NCBI GenBank assembly: GCA_039587535.1
Contig: JBDHIF010000006.1
Span: forward strand, 45,169-109,168
Source: JAWLHJ01 sp039587535
Lineage (GTDB): Bacteria > Gemmatimonadota > Gemmatimonadetes > Longimicrobiales > Gaopeijiaceae
Direction: 5' to 3'
DNA: 64,000 nucleotides
In this document: positions 1 to 8,156 of the stretch, in pieces
How the letters are laid out: every line of letters starts with the position of its first letter
How positions within the stretch are numbered: the first letter of the stretch is position 1
Translations under genes and position numbers: made by a program
Notes under the pieces: generated by a model
What the model was told of the DNA's origin: nothing
The model's input: only the letters and a program-made list of their open reading frames with translations
Databases searched by the model: none

Positions 1-871
1 CGCCGCCGATGACCACCACGTGCTTGTCCGTGGCCAGGATGTCCTCGGCGTCGACCGACTCCCCGCCTACGCGCCGGTTCTGCTGGGTGAGGAAGTCCAT
101 AGCGAAGTGGACGCCGTCGAGGTCTCGCCCGGGGACCTCCAGGTCCCTCGGGTGCTCCGAGCCACCCGCCAGCGCCACCGCGTCGAACTCGGTCATCAGC
201 GTCTTCACAGCCATGTCCCTGCCGATCTCCACGCCTGTGGTGAAGACCACCCCCTCGGCCTCCATCTGCTCAGCGCGGCGCTCGATGTGGTGCTTCTCCA
301 TCTTGAAGTCGGGAATGCCGTAGCGGAGCAGGCCACCCACCTGCGCGTTCTTCTCGAAAACCGTGACGTCGTGACCAGCTCTGGCGAGCTGCTGAGCGCA
401 CGCCAGGCCCGCGGGGCCCGAGCCCACCACGGCGACCGTGCGCCCGGTACGTCTTTCGGCGATCTGCGGACGTACCCATCCCTCGTCCCAAGCCCGATCG
501 ATGATGGCGCACTCGATGGATTTGATGGTCACCGGGTCGTCCACGATGTTCAGCGTGCACGACGCCTCGCACGGAGCCGGACAGATCCGTCCTGTGAACT
601 CGGGGAAGTTGTTGGTGGAGTGCAGGACCTCGATGGCCTCCCGCCAGCGGTCCCGATAGACCAGGTCGTTCCAGTCCGGGATGATGTTGTTCACAGGGCA
701 TCCCTCATGGCAGAACGGGATGCCGCAGTCCATGCACCGTGCGCCCTGTAAGGCGATTTCCTCGACCGGAAGCGGTTCGACGAACTCCTTGAAGTGGCGG
801 ACGCGCTCCTCGACCGGCCGATACGGTGGCCGCTTGCCGGCGATCTCGAGGAATCCCGTGACCTTACCCAT
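1..871 (-). CDS. gltD: Glutamate synthase small subunit (partial, C-terminus beyond window)
   Basis: The small subunit takes electrons from NADPH through FAD and passes them by Fe-S clusters to the large subunit for glutamate formation. Translating leftward from the ATG at 871 gives MGKVTGFLEIAGKRPPY, two cysteine clusters (CMDCGIPFCHEGCP near residue 48, then GRICPAPCEASC) and an FAD-binding GSGPAGLACAQQ motif followed by VGGLLRYGIPDFK. The frame is still open at base 1, where a second dinucleotide-binding motif (VVVIGGG) begins, so roughly the NADPH domain and C-terminus are missing. The start overlaps the gltB stop by 8 bases (ATGGGTAA), which implies translational coupling and the usual gltB-gltD order. 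The family assignment is secure. Confidence 0.95.
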   Translation of the reverse strand, partial: MGKVTGFLEIAGKRPPYRPVEERVRHFKEFVEPLPVEEIALQGARCMDCGIPFCHEGCPVNNIIPDWNDLVYRDRWREAIEVLHSTNNFPEFTGRICPAPCEASCTLNIVDDPVTIKSIECAIIDRAWDEGWVRPQIAERRTGRTVAVVGSGPAGLACAQQLARAGHDVTVFEKNAQVGGLLRYGIPDFKMEKHHIERRAEQMEAEGVVFTTGVEIGRDMAVKTLMTEFDAVALAGGSEHPRDLEVPGRDLDGVHFAMDFLTQQNRRVGGESVDAEDILATDKHVVVIGG

Positions 872-3800
872 TGTGCATACTCTCCACGGCGGGGTTGCGC
901 GCGCGCTTGATTCTGATCTCCGCATCCCTTTTGGCCCGAGTCTCACCGGCCATCTGCGTGAGCGCCCGGCGGTAGTCGGTGGGCATGACTTTCACAAAGT
1001 TGGGCAACACCTCATCCCATCGGTCCAGGATGTCTTTGGCGCGTGCGCTTCCGGTGAAGCGAGCATGACGGGCCACGAGTCGATAGAGCCGTGACACGTC
1101 CTGCCCGAGCATGTTCCGCGAAACTTCAGAGAGGTTCGCGCTCTCCCGGGCGTCGGCTGTGCGGGCTTCGTCCGAGCGGGTGTCTTCCAAGCGCTCCAAC
1201 TCCACCATCTCGGGATTCACCCTGAGACCGAAATCACCCTCCTCGTCAAGCACGTACGCGATGCCGCCCGACATACCCGCGGCGAAATTCCGCCCGGTGG
1301 ATCCGAGCACCACCACTACACCGCCGGTCATGTACTCGCAGCCGTGGTCACCCACCCCTTCCACCACGGCCCAGCCGCCGGAGTTGCGTACGGCGAAGCG
1401 CTCCGCGGCGATGCCTCGGAAGTAAGCTTCACCGGAGATGGCGCCATACAGCACGACGTTCCCGACGATCATGCTCTCTTCGGGCACGATGCGGCCCTCC
1501 GATGCCGGGTAGACCATGATTCTGCCGCCGGACAGACCCTTGCCGACGTAATCGTTCGCGTCGCCTTCCAGCTCGAGCGTGACACCGTGCGCGAGCCAGG
1601 CGCCGAAGCTCTGGCCGGCGTTGCCCTTGAGCTTCACATGGATGGTGTGGTCGGGCAGCCCGGCGTGACCGTAGCGGCGCGCGACCCGTCCCGAGAGCAT
1701 GGCACCCGTGGTCCGGTCAGTGTTTCGGATCTCGTGCTCGAGGAGCACCGCCTTGCCATGCTCAAGAGCCGGCGCTGCCTCCGCGATGAGCGTGCGGTCC
1801 AGCACGCGGTGAACGTCGTGCGCTTGCTCCTCGGCATGGTGGATGGCGACCCCGTCCTCGACCTCGGGTCGCGCCAGCAGCCTGGTCAGGTCGATGCCGT
1901 GAGCCTTGTAGTGCTCCACGGTACGGCGGGTGTCTAGTCGATCGGAACGTCCGACCATCTCCTCGAACGTGCGAAAGCCGAGCTCCGCCATGAGCTCTCG
2001 CACCTCTTCCGCAAGGAAGAAGAAGAAGTTGATGACGTGCTCCGGCAGGCCGGTGAACCGCTTTCTGAGGTCGGCATTCTGCGTGGCGATGCCGACCGGA
2101 CAGGTGTTCAGATGGCACTTGCGCATCATGATGCACCCGGCGGCGATGAGCGGGGCTGTCGAGAAGCCGAACTCGTCGGCGCCGAGCAGGGCGCCGATAA
2201 CCACGTCGCGCCCCGTACGGAGTCCGCCGTCCACCTGGACAGCGATCCGGCCCCGCAGCCGGTTCATGACCAGGGTCTGCTGGGTCTCCGCGAGGCCGAT
2301 CTCCCATGGCGATCCGGCGTGGTAGATCGATGTCCGGGGGCTCGCCCCAGTGCCGCCGTCGTGCCCGGCGATCGTGACACGGTCCGAGTGCGCCTTGGAG
2401 ACCCCGGCCGCGACGGTGCCCACCCCGATCTCGGAGACCAGCTTCACGCTGACGAGCGCTTCGGGGTTCACGTTCTTCAGGTCGAAGATGAGCTGCGCCA
2501 GGTCTTCGATGGAATAGATGTCGTGGTGCGGGGGAGGTGAGATGAGCGGCACGCCTGGGGTCGAGTGGCGCACCTTCGCGATGGTCTCGTCCACCTTGAA
2601 GCCCGGCAGCTGCCCGCCTTCTCCGGGCTTGGCACCCTGGGCGATCTTGATCTGCATGACATCGGCGTTCATCAGGTACTCGGTCGTGACCCCGAAGCGT
2701 CCGGATGCGACCTGCTTGATGGCCGAGTTCATCGAGTCCCCGGACTCCAACGGCGCGAACCGGTCCGGCTCCTCTCCGCCCTCGCCACTGTTCGACTTCC
2801 CGCCCATGCGGTTCATGGCGATCGCCAGGGTAGTGTGCGCCTCCCTGGAAATGGAGCCGAACGACATCGCTCCGGTGGAGAACCGCTTCACGATCTCCTC
2901 GGCGGATTCCACTTCCTCGAGCGGAACAGGTTCGTCGGCGACACGCAGCTCGAAGAGCCCGCGCGGCGTCATGAGCCGCTCGGACTGGTCGTTGATGATG
3001 CGGGCGTAGTCGCGGTAGCGATCCAGCGCGTTCCCCCGCACCGCGTGCTGGAGGGAGGCGATGGACTCGGGGTTCCAGTAATGGCGCTCTCCCCGAATTC
3101 GGAACTGGTGCTCGCCTCCTGGATCGAGGGCGTGCTCCAGGACCGGCGAGGCCCCGAAGGCTTCTCGGTGACGGCGGCAGGTCTCTTCCGCCACCTCGGT
3201 CAAGCCGATGCCCTCGATGGCTGTTGGCGTCCCGAAGAAGAACCTGTCCACGAACTCCTTCCGTAGCCCGAGCGCGTCGAAGATCTGAGCGCCGCAATAC
3301 GACTGGAAGGTGGAAATGCCCATCTTGGACATCACCTTGAGCAGACCCTTTCCCGCTGCCTTCACGTAGTTTTCATGCGCCGTCTCGACGTCCACGTGGT
3401 CGGGCAGCTCACCGTGCTCGACCATGTCCGTGAGGGTTTCGAAAACCAGGTAGGGATTGATCCCTTCGGCGCCGTAGCCACCCAGAACGGCCAGGTGATG
3501 CACCTCGTGCGCTTCGCCCGTTTCCACCACCAGCCCCACGAGGGTGCGCAGCCCCTGCCGGATGAGGTGGTGGTGGACCGCGCCCGTGGCCAGGACCGAG
3601 GGGATGGCCACGCGGTCGGGCGAGAGTCTGCGGTCGGAAAGGACGATGATGTTGTCGCCATCGGATACGGCCTGCTCGGCGCGCTCGCAGAGCGCGTCGA
3701 GCGCGGTCTCCATGCCCTCGGGGCCGTCCTCGACCGGGTAGGTGGTGTCCAACGTCACCGCCTTGAACCGTCCGCCGGCGAACTTGGCGATACACCGGAT

Positions 3801-5606
3801 CTTGTCGAGGTCGGTGTTGGCCAGGATGGGCTGGTCGGACTCGAGACGCATGTGGGACTCGACGTCGTCCAGCTCCAGAAGGTTCGGCCGTGGCCCGATC
3901 ATCGAGACCAGGCTCATGACCATCGACTCCCGGATCGAATCGATGGGCGGATTGGTCACCTGCGCGAATCGTTGACGGAAGTAGCTGAAGAGCAGCTTCG
4001 GGCGATCGGACATCGCGGCGATGGGCGTGTCGTTGCCCATGGATCCCGTGGCCTCATATCCCTCTGAGGCCATGGGTGCCAGCAGCAGCTTCAGAGCCTC
4101 CTGGGTGTAGCCGAATGCTTGCTGTCGGTCCAGGAGTGGCGCCTGCACCGGTGGATGCTCGGGTGCGCATCCCGGAAGGTTCTCCACGAAGAGCTGTGTA
4201 CGATCCAGGATCTCCTGATAGGGATGCTCCGAGGCCAACTCCTCCTTGATCTCCTCGTCGTCGATGATTCGCCCTTGCTCCGTGTCGATGAGGAGCATGC
4301 GGCCCGGCTGGAGACGCCACTTCTTGACGATCTTTTCCTCGGGGATGGGCAGGACGCCCGTCTCCGACGCGAGGATCACCAAGCCATCCTCCGTCACGAC
4401 GTAGCGCGACGGGCGGAGGCCGTTTCGGTCCAGCGTGGCTCCGACCTGGCGACCGTCGGTGAAGGCGATGGAAGCCGGACCGTCCCAGGGCTCCATGAGA
4501 GCGGCGTGGTATTCGTAGAACGCACGCCGCTTCGGGTCCATGAGCTTGTTGTGCTCCCACGCTTCCGGGATCAGCATCATCATGGCCTGGGCCAGCGAAT
4601 AGCCACCGCGGACCAGGAGCTCCAGGGCGTTGTCCAGGCTGGCCGAGTCCGACTGGCCCTCGGGGACAAGCGGCCAAAGCTTCTCGAGGTCGGCGCCCAG
4701 CACCGTGGAGCGCATGGCTGCACGCCGGGCGTTCATCCAGTTGAGGTTCCCCCGGAGCGTGTTGATCTCGCCGTTGTGGCAGATCATGCGGAACGGTTGA
4801 GCCAGGCTCCAGCTGGGGAACGTGTTGGTGGAGAACCGCTGATGGACCAGGGCCAGAGCCGTGGTGAGCCTTGGATCGCCGAGGTCCTCGTAGTACGGAC
4901 CCACGTCTTCGGCCAGAAGCATGCCCTTGTAGCCGAGCACCCGGGTGGACAGGGTGCAGACGTAGAAATCGCATGCCGCCTCGGCCTCGATGTTGGCGGC
5001 CTCGAGCTCCGCGCTTCGCCGGATCACGAAGAGCTTCCGATCGAAGGCGTCCTGGTCTCCTTCGAATCCTGCGCCCCGTCCCACGAAGAGCTGCCGGATG
5101 ACCGGCTCCGTGGCTCTCACGGTGTCGCTGAGCACCTCGGGGTTCAACGGAACCTCGCGCCACCCGAGGACCTCCTGCCCCTCGGCGGCCACCCGCTGCT
5201 CGAGAATCTCCTCGCACCGGCGGCGTAAGGACGCGTCACGGGGGAGGAACACGTTCGCGGCGGCGTAGCTCCCGAACGCGGGGAGCTCGATGCCGGCTTC
5301 GGGTGCCACCTGGGCCAGGAGGTCGTGGGGGGTTTGGATGAGGATGCCCGCCCCGTCGCCCATGGTCGGGTCGGCACCCACTGCGCCGCGGTGGTCGAGG
5401 TTCAGCAGGATCTGGAGGGCCTGGTCCACGATCTCGTGGCTCTTGGCGCCGTGCATGTTCGCGACGAAGCCTATGCCACAGGCGTCGTGCTCCTGCGCCG
5501 GGTCGTAAAGACCTGCCGCCGGGGGAAAGTATTGGCTTCTGTGGGACCGCTGGATAGCCCCCAGATACGGACGCACAGACGCGCCCCGCCTGCCTTCGTC
5601 ACGCAT
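864..5606 (-). CDS. gltB: Glutamate synthase large subunit
   Basis: The 1580-residue protein has the full GltB architecture. An N-terminal class-II glutaminase follows a removable propeptide of about 42 residues, with the nucleophile Cys43 in HDACGIGFVANMHG. The central domain comes next, then the FMN synthase domain (GEGGEEPDRF, and KPGEGGQLPG with HHDIYSIEDL), the 3Fe-4S cysteines in CIMMRKCHLNTCPVG, and a C-terminal beta-helix (GxxGxxxG repeats such as YVGKGLSGGRIMVYP). It makes two glutamates from glutamine and 2-oxoglutarate. The ATG at 5606 has GGAG eight bases upstream. It is the first gene of the gltB-gltD operon, with a convincing promoter about 70 bases upstream. Nothing is truncated. 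Confidence 0.97.
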   Translation of the reverse strand: MRDEGRRGASVRPYLGAIQRSHRSQYFPPAAGLYDPAQEHDACGIGFVANMHGAKSHEIVDQALQILLNLDHRGAVGADPTMGDGAGILIQTPHDLLAQVAPEAGIELPAFGSYAAANVFLPRDASLRRRCEEILEQRVAAEGQEVLGWREVPLNPEVLSDTVRATEPVIRQLFVGRGAGFEGDQDAFDRKLFVIRRSAELEAANIEAEAACDFYVCTLSTRVLGYKGMLLAEDVGPYYEDLGDPRLTTALALVHQRFSTNTFPSWSLAQPFRMICHNGEINTLRGNLNWMNARRAAMRSTVLGADLEKLWPLVPEGQSDSASLDNALELLVRGGYSLAQAMMMLIPEAWEHNKLMDPKRRAFYEYHAALMEPWDGPASIAFTDGRQVGATLDRNGLRPSRYVVTEDGLVILASETGVLPIPEEKIVKKWRLQPGRMLLIDTEQGRIIDDEEIKEELASEHPYQEILDRTQLFVENLPGCAPEHPPVQAPLLDRQQAFGYTQEALKLLLAPMASEGYEATGSMGNDTPIAAMSDRPKLLFSYFRQRFAQVTNPPIDSIRESMVMSLVSMIGPRPNLLELDDVESHMRLESDQPILANTDLDKIRCIAKFAGGRFKAVTLDTTYPVEDGPEGMETALDALCERAEQAVSDGDNIIVLSDRRLSPDRVAIPSVLATGAVHHHLIRQGLRTLVGLVVETGEAHEVHHLAVLGGYGAEGINPYLVFETLTDMVEHGELPDHVDVETAHENYVKAAGKGLLKVMSKMGISTFQSYCGAQIFDALGLRKEFVDRFFFGTPTAIEGIGLTEVAEETCRRHREAFGASPVLEHALDPGGEHQFRIRGERHYWNPESIASLQHAVRGNALDRYRDYARIINDQSERLMTPRGLFELRVADEPVPLEEVESAEEIVKRFSTGAMSFGSISREAHTTLAIAMNRMGGKSNSGEGGEEPDRFAPLESGDSMNSAIKQVASGRFGVTTEYLMNADVMQIKIAQGAKPGEGGQLPGFKVDETIAKVRHSTPGVPLISPPPHHDIYSIEDLAQLIFDLKNVNPEALVSVKLVSEIGVGTVAAGVSKAHSDRVTIAGHDGGTGASPRTSIYHAGSPWEIGLAETQQTLVMNRLRGRIAVQVDGGLRTGRDVVIGALLGADEFGFSTAPLIAAGCIMMRKCHLNTCPVGIATQNADLRKRFTGLPEHVINFFFFLAEEVRELMAELGFRTFEEMVGRSDRLDTRRTVEHYKAHGIDLTRLLARPEVEDGVAIHHAEEQAHDVHRVLDRTLIAEAAPALEHGKAVLLEHEIRNTDRTTGAMLSGRVARRYGHAGLPDHTIHVKLKGNAGQSFGAWLAHGVTLELEGDANDYVGKGLSGGRIMVYPASEGRIVPEESMIVGNVVLYGAISGEAYFRGIAAERFAVRNSGGWAVVEGVGDHGCEYMTGGVVVVLGSTGRNFAAGMSGGIAYVLDEEGDFGLRVNPEMVELERLEDTRSDEARTADARESANLSEVSRNMLGQDVSRLYRLVARHARFTGSARAKDILDRWDEVLPNFVKVMPTDYRRALTQMAGETRAKRDAEIRIKRARNPAVESMHNG

Positions 5607-5677
5607 GCGAGTAACTCCAAAACCAACTGGGAAACGCCGCGGCAGGACTGCCTGACGTTCTTTCGGCGGGGACAGTG

Positions 5678-5706
5678 AGATTAGGGCCGGCGGGCTCCCC
5701 TGGCAA
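5678..5706 (-). promoter_or_regulatory. Sigma70-type promoter of gltBD
   Basis: Read on the minus strand, a TTGCCA hexamer (5706-5701) is separated by exactly 17 bases from TAATCT (5683-5678). Predicted transcription starts near 5671, giving a leader of about 65 bases that ends in a GGAG ribosome-binding site before the gltB ATG at 5606. The TTGCC[A/T] -35 recurs at other genes in this window, which supports it as the housekeeping consensus of this organism. Confidence 0.6.
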
Positions 5707-5753
5707 GGGAAGGACGGCGCCGCGGCGTTGCGGGCCTTCTCACAAAAAGCTTC

Positions 5754-6302
5754 TCACCATGGGTTTACGAGATACCCCTCGTTCTGGAGCACGACGAAGG
5801 CCGTCATGGCCGAGAGTGCGAGCTCGACCCCATCGGCGAGCTCGGATGCGTTGTATCCGCGCGAGGCGGCGCTCTGACCGCACACGACGACCCTTACTCC
5901 GGCGTCGAGCAGCTCCCGTAGCAGGGTTCCGTTCGGGTTGGTGGATCCAGCCCTGGCGTGGTAGGCCTCGTCGCTGAGGACATCCATCACGGCCGTGCCG
6001 TGAACCACCACCGCGGCGCCCAGCTGAGCTTCAGGGACGCCGGCGCGGCCATGCATGTTTAGAAAGCGCGCCACGGTATTCAGCGACGTGCTCACGCCGT
6101 CGGTCCCTCCCGTCTGGGCGATGTCGAAGGCCACTCGATAGTCTAGGTCCAAGGGCGTATCGAAATCTGGCGAGACGGGAAAAACCGGCCCGTGGGAGGC
6201 GATGACCGGACCGGGGGTCGGCGCGGCCTGAGCCTTGGCCTGGTGTGGAGCGGTAATGGCCAGGGCGATCAAGGGGGCGGCGATGTGCAGGCGTGTGCGC
6301 AT
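5754..6302 (-). CDS. Secreted DsrE-family protein
   Basis: This 182-residue protein has an N-terminal signal peptide (hydrophobic stretch to about residue 25, ending QAKAQA). A DsrE/DsrF-like alpha/beta domain follows. The family is linked to sulfur relay or sulfur-compound handling; a conserved cysteine sits in RVVVCGQSAASRGY near residue 142 and is the likely functional residue. The start ATG at 6302 has GAGGGA five bases upstream. It lies 17 bases downstream of the ZIP-like permease gene, so the two are probably cotranscribed and perhaps under the same metal-responsive region. Substrate and partner are unknown; the fold assignment is fairly sure, the periplasmic role is inferred. Confidence 0.75.
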   Translation of the reverse strand: MRTRLHIAAPLIALAITAPHQAKAQAAPTPGPVIASHGPVFPVSPDFDTPLDLDYRVAFDIAQTGGTDGVSTSLNTVARFLNMHGRAGVPEAQLGAAVVVHGTAVMDVLSDEAYHARAGSTNPNGTLLRELLDAGVRVVVCGQSAASRGYNASELADGVELALSAMTAFVVLQNEGYLVNPW

Positions 6303-6319
6303 GAGAGTCCCTCGCGAGT

Positions 6320-6946
6320 TCAGTGGATGTGGTCTGGGTCGTGGTGTGTGTGGTCGTGGCGTCCCTGGTGGAACACCACGTGAAGCAACGTTCCCGCCAC
6401 GAAGGCTTCGAAAAGATGGAGGCCCGTGGCATCAGCGGGCAGAGCGATCCGCGAGGCGAGGAGGCCGCCCGCGAGCGTGGCGAGCACGAGAGAGCCCACC
6501 GCTGCCGAGGCCATGGGAATGCCATGCCGGGGGCGTACCAGCCACCACAGGATCAGTCCGACGGGGATACGATGGAGGATGACCGCCGCGGCGAAGGCTG
6601 GCTCGATGGGGCCGCCGACTGGCGCCAGCGCCGCGCCCTCGAGCGCTTCGTGGACGACGAGCCCGAGCAGCGTGACGACAATGGCAAGATCGTCGGTGTG
6701 CCGGGCCAGCGACCTTGAGGCGAGCTCGAAGGTGGTCGGCAAGAACGCTCCGGCGGCGACGAAGAGAAGCAGGGAGGGGGCTCGCTCCTCGATGACCTCT
6801 GGCAGCACCTGGATGGCCACGAGTACAGGAACGGCGACGTACACGAAGCCGTCCACGAGGCGGACCGCGCGATTCCGCCCGTGGAGGGTCCGGTATAGGA
6901 GCGCGCCGAGGACGGGCGCGACCAGTGCAGCCAGGAAGTAGCTCAA
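6320..6946 (-). CDS. ZIP-like metal permease
   Basis: The 208-residue, mostly hydrophobic protein has about seven or eight membrane segments. Two metal-site-like helices recall ZIP transporters TM4 and TM5: VVHEALEGAAL near residue 98 and ILHRIPVGLIL near residue 124. The C-terminus is histidine-rich (HQGRHDHTHHDPDHIH). ZIP proteins move zinc, iron or manganese into the cytoplasm, and the divergent FeoB operon and intervening DtxR-type operator fit a metal role. The start is uncertain: TTG at 6946 has no clear ribosome-binding site, and in-frame hydrophobic codons continue upstream. It is shorter than classic ZIPs, so a distant membrane relative is possible. Confidence 0.65.
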   Translation of the reverse strand: MSYFLAALVAPVLGALLYRTLHGRNRAVRLVDGFVYVAVPVLVAIQVLPEVIEERAPSLLLFVAAGAFLPTTFELASRSLARHTDDLAIVVTLLGLVVHEALEGAALAPVGGPIEPAFAAAVILHRIPVGLILWWLVRPRHGIPMASAAVGSLVLATLAGGLLASRIALPADATGLHLFEAFVAGTLLHVVFHQGRHDHTHHDPDHIH

Positions 6947-7075
6947 GAAGAGGCCGGTGGGGGAATGAGAGGGCTTTCGACGTGTTGCGCGCCACGATGT
7001 TCGCCCTGAGGCGGGGCCACGGCAAGCGTGCCCGCTCGCGGTTCCGTCTTGACAGCCTCCGAGTTGGCACGCACG

Positions 7076-7093
7076 TTTTAGGTATGCCTAAAA
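7076..7093. promoter_or_regulatory. DtxR/MntR-type operator palindrome
   Basis: TTTTAGGTATGCCTAAAA has perfect 7-base arms (TTTTAGG / CCTAAAA) around a 4-base centre. This closely resembles the metal-regulator boxes of DtxR/IdeR/MntR proteins, whose half-sites contain TTAGG. It lies 19 bases before the start of the DtxR-FeoA gene and about 130 bases from the divergent ZIP-like gene, and is an A+T island in GC-rich DNA. A TTGGCA hexamer at 7064-7069 could be a -35 whose -10 (about 7088-7093) falls inside the right arm, so a bound repressor would block initiation. The promoter placement is tentative. Confidence 0.7.
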
Positions 7094-7112
7094 CAAGGGT
7101 TGGAATCCGTAC

Positions 7113-8156
7113 ATGACGGACCCGGTTCTCGCGCTCCTCCTCTTCGGTGTTCTCCTCGGCGTCACGGCCGTGCTGGCTTGGCCCGAGAAGGGGGTCGTCG
7201 CCCGCTTGGCCCGGCTCGCTCGCTCGAGCGAGCGCGTGCTCTTGGAGGACGCGCTGAAGCACGTGTATACGTGTGAGAGCGTGGGTCGGGCTTGCTCGCT
7301 CGAGAGCGTGGCCGGCCAGCTCGGGATCTCCACAGGGAAGGCGGCCGCCCTCCTGGAGAACCTCACCGAGATGGAGCTGGTGCGCTCGGCGCTCGAGGGG
7401 CTGGTGCTCACAGAACAGGGTCGGACCTCGGCCCTGCAACTCGTACGGAGCCACCGGCTCTGGGAGGCATATCTCGCAGATCGCACCAGCGTCCCTCCCA
7501 GCGAGTGGCACGCCGAAGCGGAGCGGGTGGAGCATACCCTCTCTCCGGAGGAGACGGATCGGCTGGCTGCGCGGCTCGGCCATCCGCGCTGGGATCCACA
7601 CGGGGACCCGATCCCTACGGCGTCTGGGGATGTTCCATCGGTGGCAGCCGACACCCTTGCCTCGGCTGAGCCGGGAACGGCGGTGGAGATCGTGCACCTC
7701 GAGGACGAGCCCCGGGAGATCTACCAGGCCCTCCTGGAGGGCGGGTTGACTTTGGGGGCACGCCTGGAGGTGGTGGATCGGTCGCCCAGCGCGGTGCGCA
7801 TACGTATGGACGGGCGTGCCTGGACGCTTCCGGCGCTCACGGCGAGGAACGTGACCATCCGGTCGCTGGGATCCGGAGTCGACGTGAACCGGCCTGTTCG
7901 TACGGTGCGGGACCTGAAGCCCGGCGAGACAGGCGTGGTGGCCGAGCTGTCTCCAGCGTGCCGCGGCACACAGAGGAGACGCCTCCTCGACCTCGGGGTC
8001 GTGCGGGGGGCGGAGGTTACTGCCGAGCTACCTAGCGCGTTCGGTGATCCCGTTGCTTACCGGATCAGGGACGCGCTCGTTGCCCTCCGCGCCGAGCAGG
8101 CCGGATGGATCCGTATCGAGCAGGCGGAAGCGACGGACATGGAGGACGTGGCGTGA
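7113..8156 (+). CDS. Membrane-anchored DtxR-family regulator fused to two FeoA-like domains
   Basis: The 347-residue protein starts with one transmembrane helix (residues about 4-24). A winged-helix segment (about 40-110, SLESVAGQLGISTGKAAALL) and a DtxR metal-binding/dimerisation helix region with HAEAERVEHTL and HPRWDPHGDPIP follow. Two FeoA/SH3-like domains come last (about 163-235 and 248-333; the second contains RRRLLDLGVV and GDPVAYRIRD). The cysteine usual in the DtxR primary site (YLCE in the second DtxR protein of this window) is alanine here (YLAD). The gene overlaps feoB by GTGA and has a DtxR-type palindrome just upstream. It probably senses Fe(II) or Mn(II) and controls, or directly assists, FeoB; membrane tethering is seen, its purpose is inferred. 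Confidence 0.85.
   Translation: MTDPVLALLLFGVLLGVTAVLAWPEKGVVARLARLARSSERVLLEDALKHVYTCESVGRACSLESVAGQLGISTGKAAALLENLTEMELVRSALEGLVLTEQGRTSALQLVRSHRLWEAYLADRTSVPPSEWHAEAERVEHTLSPEETDRLAARLGHPRWDPHGDPIPTASGDVPSVAADTLASAEPGTAVEIVHLEDEPREIYQALLEGGLTLGARLEVVDRSPSAVRIRMDGRAWTLPALTARNVTIRSLGSGVDVNRPVRTVRDLKPGETGVVAELSPACRGTQRRRLLDLGVVRGAEVTAELPSAFGDPVAYRIRDALVALRAEQAGWIRIEQAEATDMEDVA

Noticed and set aside
20..751. Long open frames on the plus strand opposite gltD and gltB (also near 1344, 2037, 4119)
   Set aside because: They are antisense shadows of clear genes in GC-rich DNA and resemble no protein family.
5727..5752. Direct repeat cttctcac-aaaaag-cttctcac between DsrE and gltB
   Set aside because: Single occurrence of an 8-base direct repeat; no stem for a terminator and no attachment-site context.
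7049..7054. Consensus -35 TTGACA upstream of the DtxR-FeoA gene
   Set aside because: No acceptable -10 occurs 16-19 bases downstream (CACGTT at 17); TTGGCA at 7064 is a better, though tentative, choice.
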